From Pseudomonadota bacterium (lineage in GTDB: Bacteria; Pseudomonadota; Alphaproteobacteria; Rhizobiales; Xanthobacteraceae), in assembly GCA_021823875.1 (NCBI GenBank), contig JAKAMD010000169.1, forward strand, positions 1-7,456: DNA of 7,456 nt, given 5' to 3'. A program made the position numbers and the translations under genes. How positions within the stretch are numbered: position 1 is the stretch's first letter; every line of letters begins with the position of its first letter. Positions 6,285 through 7,456 of this stretch are shown here, one piece after another. Below the pieces are notes generated by a model. That model searched no databases. It was not told the DNA's origin and was given only the letters and a program-made list of their open reading frames with translations.

Positions 6285-6920
6285 CTAAAGCTGTTCGATC
6301 GAGCTAAGGTCGTAAGTCACGTTGGGCGGGTTCTCGCCGATGCGCAGCGTGTGATCGTTGACGTAGCGATAGGGCGGCACCGGCAGGTTGTAGGGCGCCG
6401 GCACGCCCTGGAAGACACGACCGGCGAGATCGTATTTCGAGCCGTGGCAGGGACAGAAATAGCCGCCCAGCCAGTCGGCGGCCGGCGTCGACGGATTGGG
6501 CGCGGGATAGAACATCGGGATGCAGCCGAGATGGGTGCAGATGCCGATCAGCACGGCATATTCGGGCTTCGCCGAGCGGTGCCAGTTCTGCGCATAGGGC
6601 GGCTGCTGGTGATATTGCGAATCCGGGTCGCGCAGCCGGTCGAGCAATTGCGGCTCCTGCAGGATTTTCAGGATGGCCGGCGTGCGGTTGATAATGAAGA
6701 TCGGCTTGGAGCGCCAGAACACCTGGATCTGCTGGCCGGGCGCGATCTTGCCGATATCCACCTCGAGCGGCGCGCCGGCGGCGATGGTGGCGCGGTCGGG
6801 CTCCATCTGGGAGAACAATGGCACCAGCGTTGCCAAGGCGCCGACCGTGCCGACGGCGGCGGTGGCGACGTAGAGAAAATCGCGGCGGGTGGGCTCGGGG
6901 GTGGCGTGTGTTTCGGCCAT
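6285..6920 (-). CDS. petA: Rieske iron-sulfur subunit of ubiquinol-cytochrome c reductase
   Basis: This 211-residue protein has a twin-arginine motif T-R-R-D-F-L at residues 11-16 and an uncleaved hydrophobic anchor at about 17-36, typical of Rieske proteins exported by Tat. Cluster box 1 is C-T-H-L-G-C (Cys128, His130, Cys133) and box 2 is C-P-C-H-G-S (Cys156, Cys158, His159); Cys133 and Cys158 should form the stabilising disulfide. The P-V-P-P-Y stretch near 180-184 is the usual proline loop. It passes electrons from ubiquinol to cytochrome c1 on the periplasmic side of the inner membrane. The ATG at 6920 has only a weak GAGG about 13 nt upstream. Cytochrome b and c1 genes, normally directly downstream, are absent; a D-2-hydroxyacid dehydrogenase follows instead. 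Its wording (K-Y-D-L-A-G-R-V-F-Q-G-V-P-A-P) is closer to beta/gamma-proteobacterial forms I recall. Confidence 0.95.
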   Translation of the reverse strand: MAETHATPEPTRRDFLYVATAAVGTVGALATLVPLFSQMEPDRATIAAGAPLEVDIGKIAPGQQIQVFWRSKPIFIINRTPAILKILQEPQLLDRLRDPDSQYHQQPPYAQNWHRSAKPEYAVLIGICTHLGCIPMFYPAPNPSTPAADWLGGYFCPCHGSKYDLAGRVFQGVPAPYNLPVPPYRYVNDHTLRIGENPPNVTYDLSSIEQL

Positions 6921-6967
6921 GGGGATGTTTCGCCTCGTTGAAAAGGCCGCACCCCATGGGAAAACCG

Positions 6968-6981
6968 CGGACGTACTTCCG
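6968..6981. promoter_or_regulatory. Palindrome upstream of the Rieske gene, possible operator
   Basis: CGGACGTACTTCCG is symmetric at 12 of 14 positions (CGGA-n-GTAC-n-TCCG). It lies about 50 nt upstream of the Rieske start codon in the divergent intergenic region. Just beyond it, on the minus strand, is TTGACG (6993-6988), which looks like a -35 box, but I see no matching -10 at normal spacing. The placement would suit a repressor or activator site; no known regulator is assigned. Confidence 0.25.
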
Positions 6982-7033
6982 GGTTCCCGTCAAGATGAAA
7001 TTTTGCCGCTGGCCGGCGCGGCGGCTTGCGGCG

Positions 7034-7062
7034 TTGACGGCAAGGCGCGCACAGAATACATG
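7034..7062 (+). promoter_or_regulatory. Weak promoter candidate for the FAH-family gene
   Basis: TTGACG (7034-7039) matches five of six -35 bases; 17 nt further on is TACATG (7057-7062), a poor -10 with three matches. It would place transcription start near 7069, about 85 nt before the ATG at 7155. Alphaproteobacterial promoters often conserve the -35 better than the -10, which is why it is listed, but it is unproven. Confidence 0.22.
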
Positions 7063-7154
7063 GCTTGCGCACCGCTGATCCGGGCAGCATGCCGCCGACC
7101 CGCCGCCATCTCCGCGTTGCTCGCATGCGCGAGCCGCCATGCCTGGAATTCTGG

Positions 7155-7456
7155 ATGAAGCTTGCCAGTTACAAAGTGCGCGGCCGGGACAGCTTCGGTG
7201 TTGTGGTGGGCGAGGGCGTGATCGATCTGATGCCGCGATTGAAGCCGCGCTTGACAAGCGTGCTCGACCTGTTGCGCGCGGAGGATGGCCTCGCCGCTGC
7301 CCACACGACGTCGCACGGCGTACGCGCCGATTTTCCGCTCAGCGAACTTGAGTTTCTTCCGCCGGTGCGCGCGCCTGAAAAAATCCTCTGCATCGGCATC
7401 AACTACGCCAACCGCAATGCTGATTTCGGCGACGCGGAGGTGCCGCCATATCCCAG
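7155..7456 (+). CDS. Fumarylacetoacetate hydrolase (FAH) family protein, N-terminal part (runs off window end)
   Basis: The first 100 codons are open to the window end. The protein begins MKLASYKVRGRDSFGVVVG, the usual small N-terminal domain of bacterial FAH-family enzymes, and continues at about residues 72-85 with E-K-I-L-C-I-G-I-N-Y-A-N-R-N, the hallmark entry into the catalytic FAH fold (compare K-I-x-C-V-G-x-N-Y). The metal-binding E-x-E motif lies beyond the window. Members include 2-hydroxyhepta-2,4-diene-1,7-dioate isomerases, acylpyruvate hydrolases and oxaloacetate decarboxylases, often at the end of aromatic or heteroaromatic ring-cleavage pathways. The ATG at 7155 is chosen because it gives the standard N-terminus and has GGAA about 6 nt upstream; an in-frame ATG at 7125 would add ten residues and lacks a binding site. 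It is divergent from the Rieske gene. Specific reaction unknown. Confidence 0.88.
   Translation, partial: MKLASYKVRGRDSFGVVVGEGVIDLMPRLKPRLTSVLDLLRAEDGLAAAHTTSHGVRADFPLSELEFLPPVRAPEKILCIGINYANRNADFGDAEVPPYP

Noticed and set aside
5595..6941. A 448-codon open plus-strand frame spanning the dehydrogenase and Rieske genes
   Set aside because: It runs antisense across two well-supported genes and has no recognisable domain; it is a product of GC-rich codon structure.
7120..7133. Hairpin CTCGC-ATGC-GCGAG before the FAH-family gene
   Set aside because: Only five base pairs; too short to separate from chance at this base composition.

Overview
This window looks like a chromosomal accessory or catabolic region from a high-GC alphaproteobacterium, most likely of the order Hyphomicrobiales (Bradyrhizobium / Rhodopseudomonas / Xanthobacteraceae side). 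The main clue is the palindromic intergenic block at 1417-1546, built from alternating GTCCCGG / CCGGGAC modules of a type I associate with repeats scattered through those genomes. Gene content (a molybdenum hydroxylase operon, D-2-hydroxyacid dehydrogenase, SDR, HisD-like dehydrogenase, FAH-family enzyme) also fits metabolically broad soil alphaproteobacteria. The assignment is inference; no rRNA or other phylogenetic marker is present.

Layout. Plus strand, left part: the C-terminal end of a histidinol-dehydrogenase-family enzyme (1-200), a small AT-rich gene of unknown function (259-609, about 48% GC by hand count) and a classical short-chain dehydrogenase (637-1410). A chain of inverted repeats (1417-1546) fills the gap between converging genes. 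Minus strand, right to left: a Rieske iron-sulfur protein (6920-6285), a D-2-hydroxyacid dehydrogenase (6242-5340), then the three subunits of a xanthine-oxidase-family molybdenum hydroxylase in the classic medium-small-large order: FAD subunit (5272-4436), [2Fe-2S] subunit (4436-3948) and molybdopterin subunit (3951-1555). The three subunit genes overlap by 1 and 4 nt and are surely one translationally coupled operon. On the plus strand, divergent from the Rieske gene, a fumarylacetoacetate-hydrolase-family gene begins at 7155 and runs off the window.

How the genes may work together. The hydroxylase has all eight cluster cysteines, FAD motifs and the catalytic glutamate, so it should be an active complex passing electrons from Mo through two [2Fe-2S] clusters to FAD. 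It lacks the active-site cysteine of aerobic CO dehydrogenase (QYRAVGH where true CoxL has AYRCSFR), so its substrate is probably a heterocycle, aldehyde or similar rather than CO. The 2-hydroxyacid dehydrogenase just upstream and the FAH-family enzyme could act on products of such a pathway, but this is only a neighbourhood argument. The Rieske gene is out of its usual petABC context and resembles the beta/gamma-proteobacterial form. No insertion sequence, CRISPR array, tRNA or rRNA was seen, and no gene-free stretch exceeds 300 bases; the longest, 6921-7154, holds a weak promoter candidate and a palindrome.
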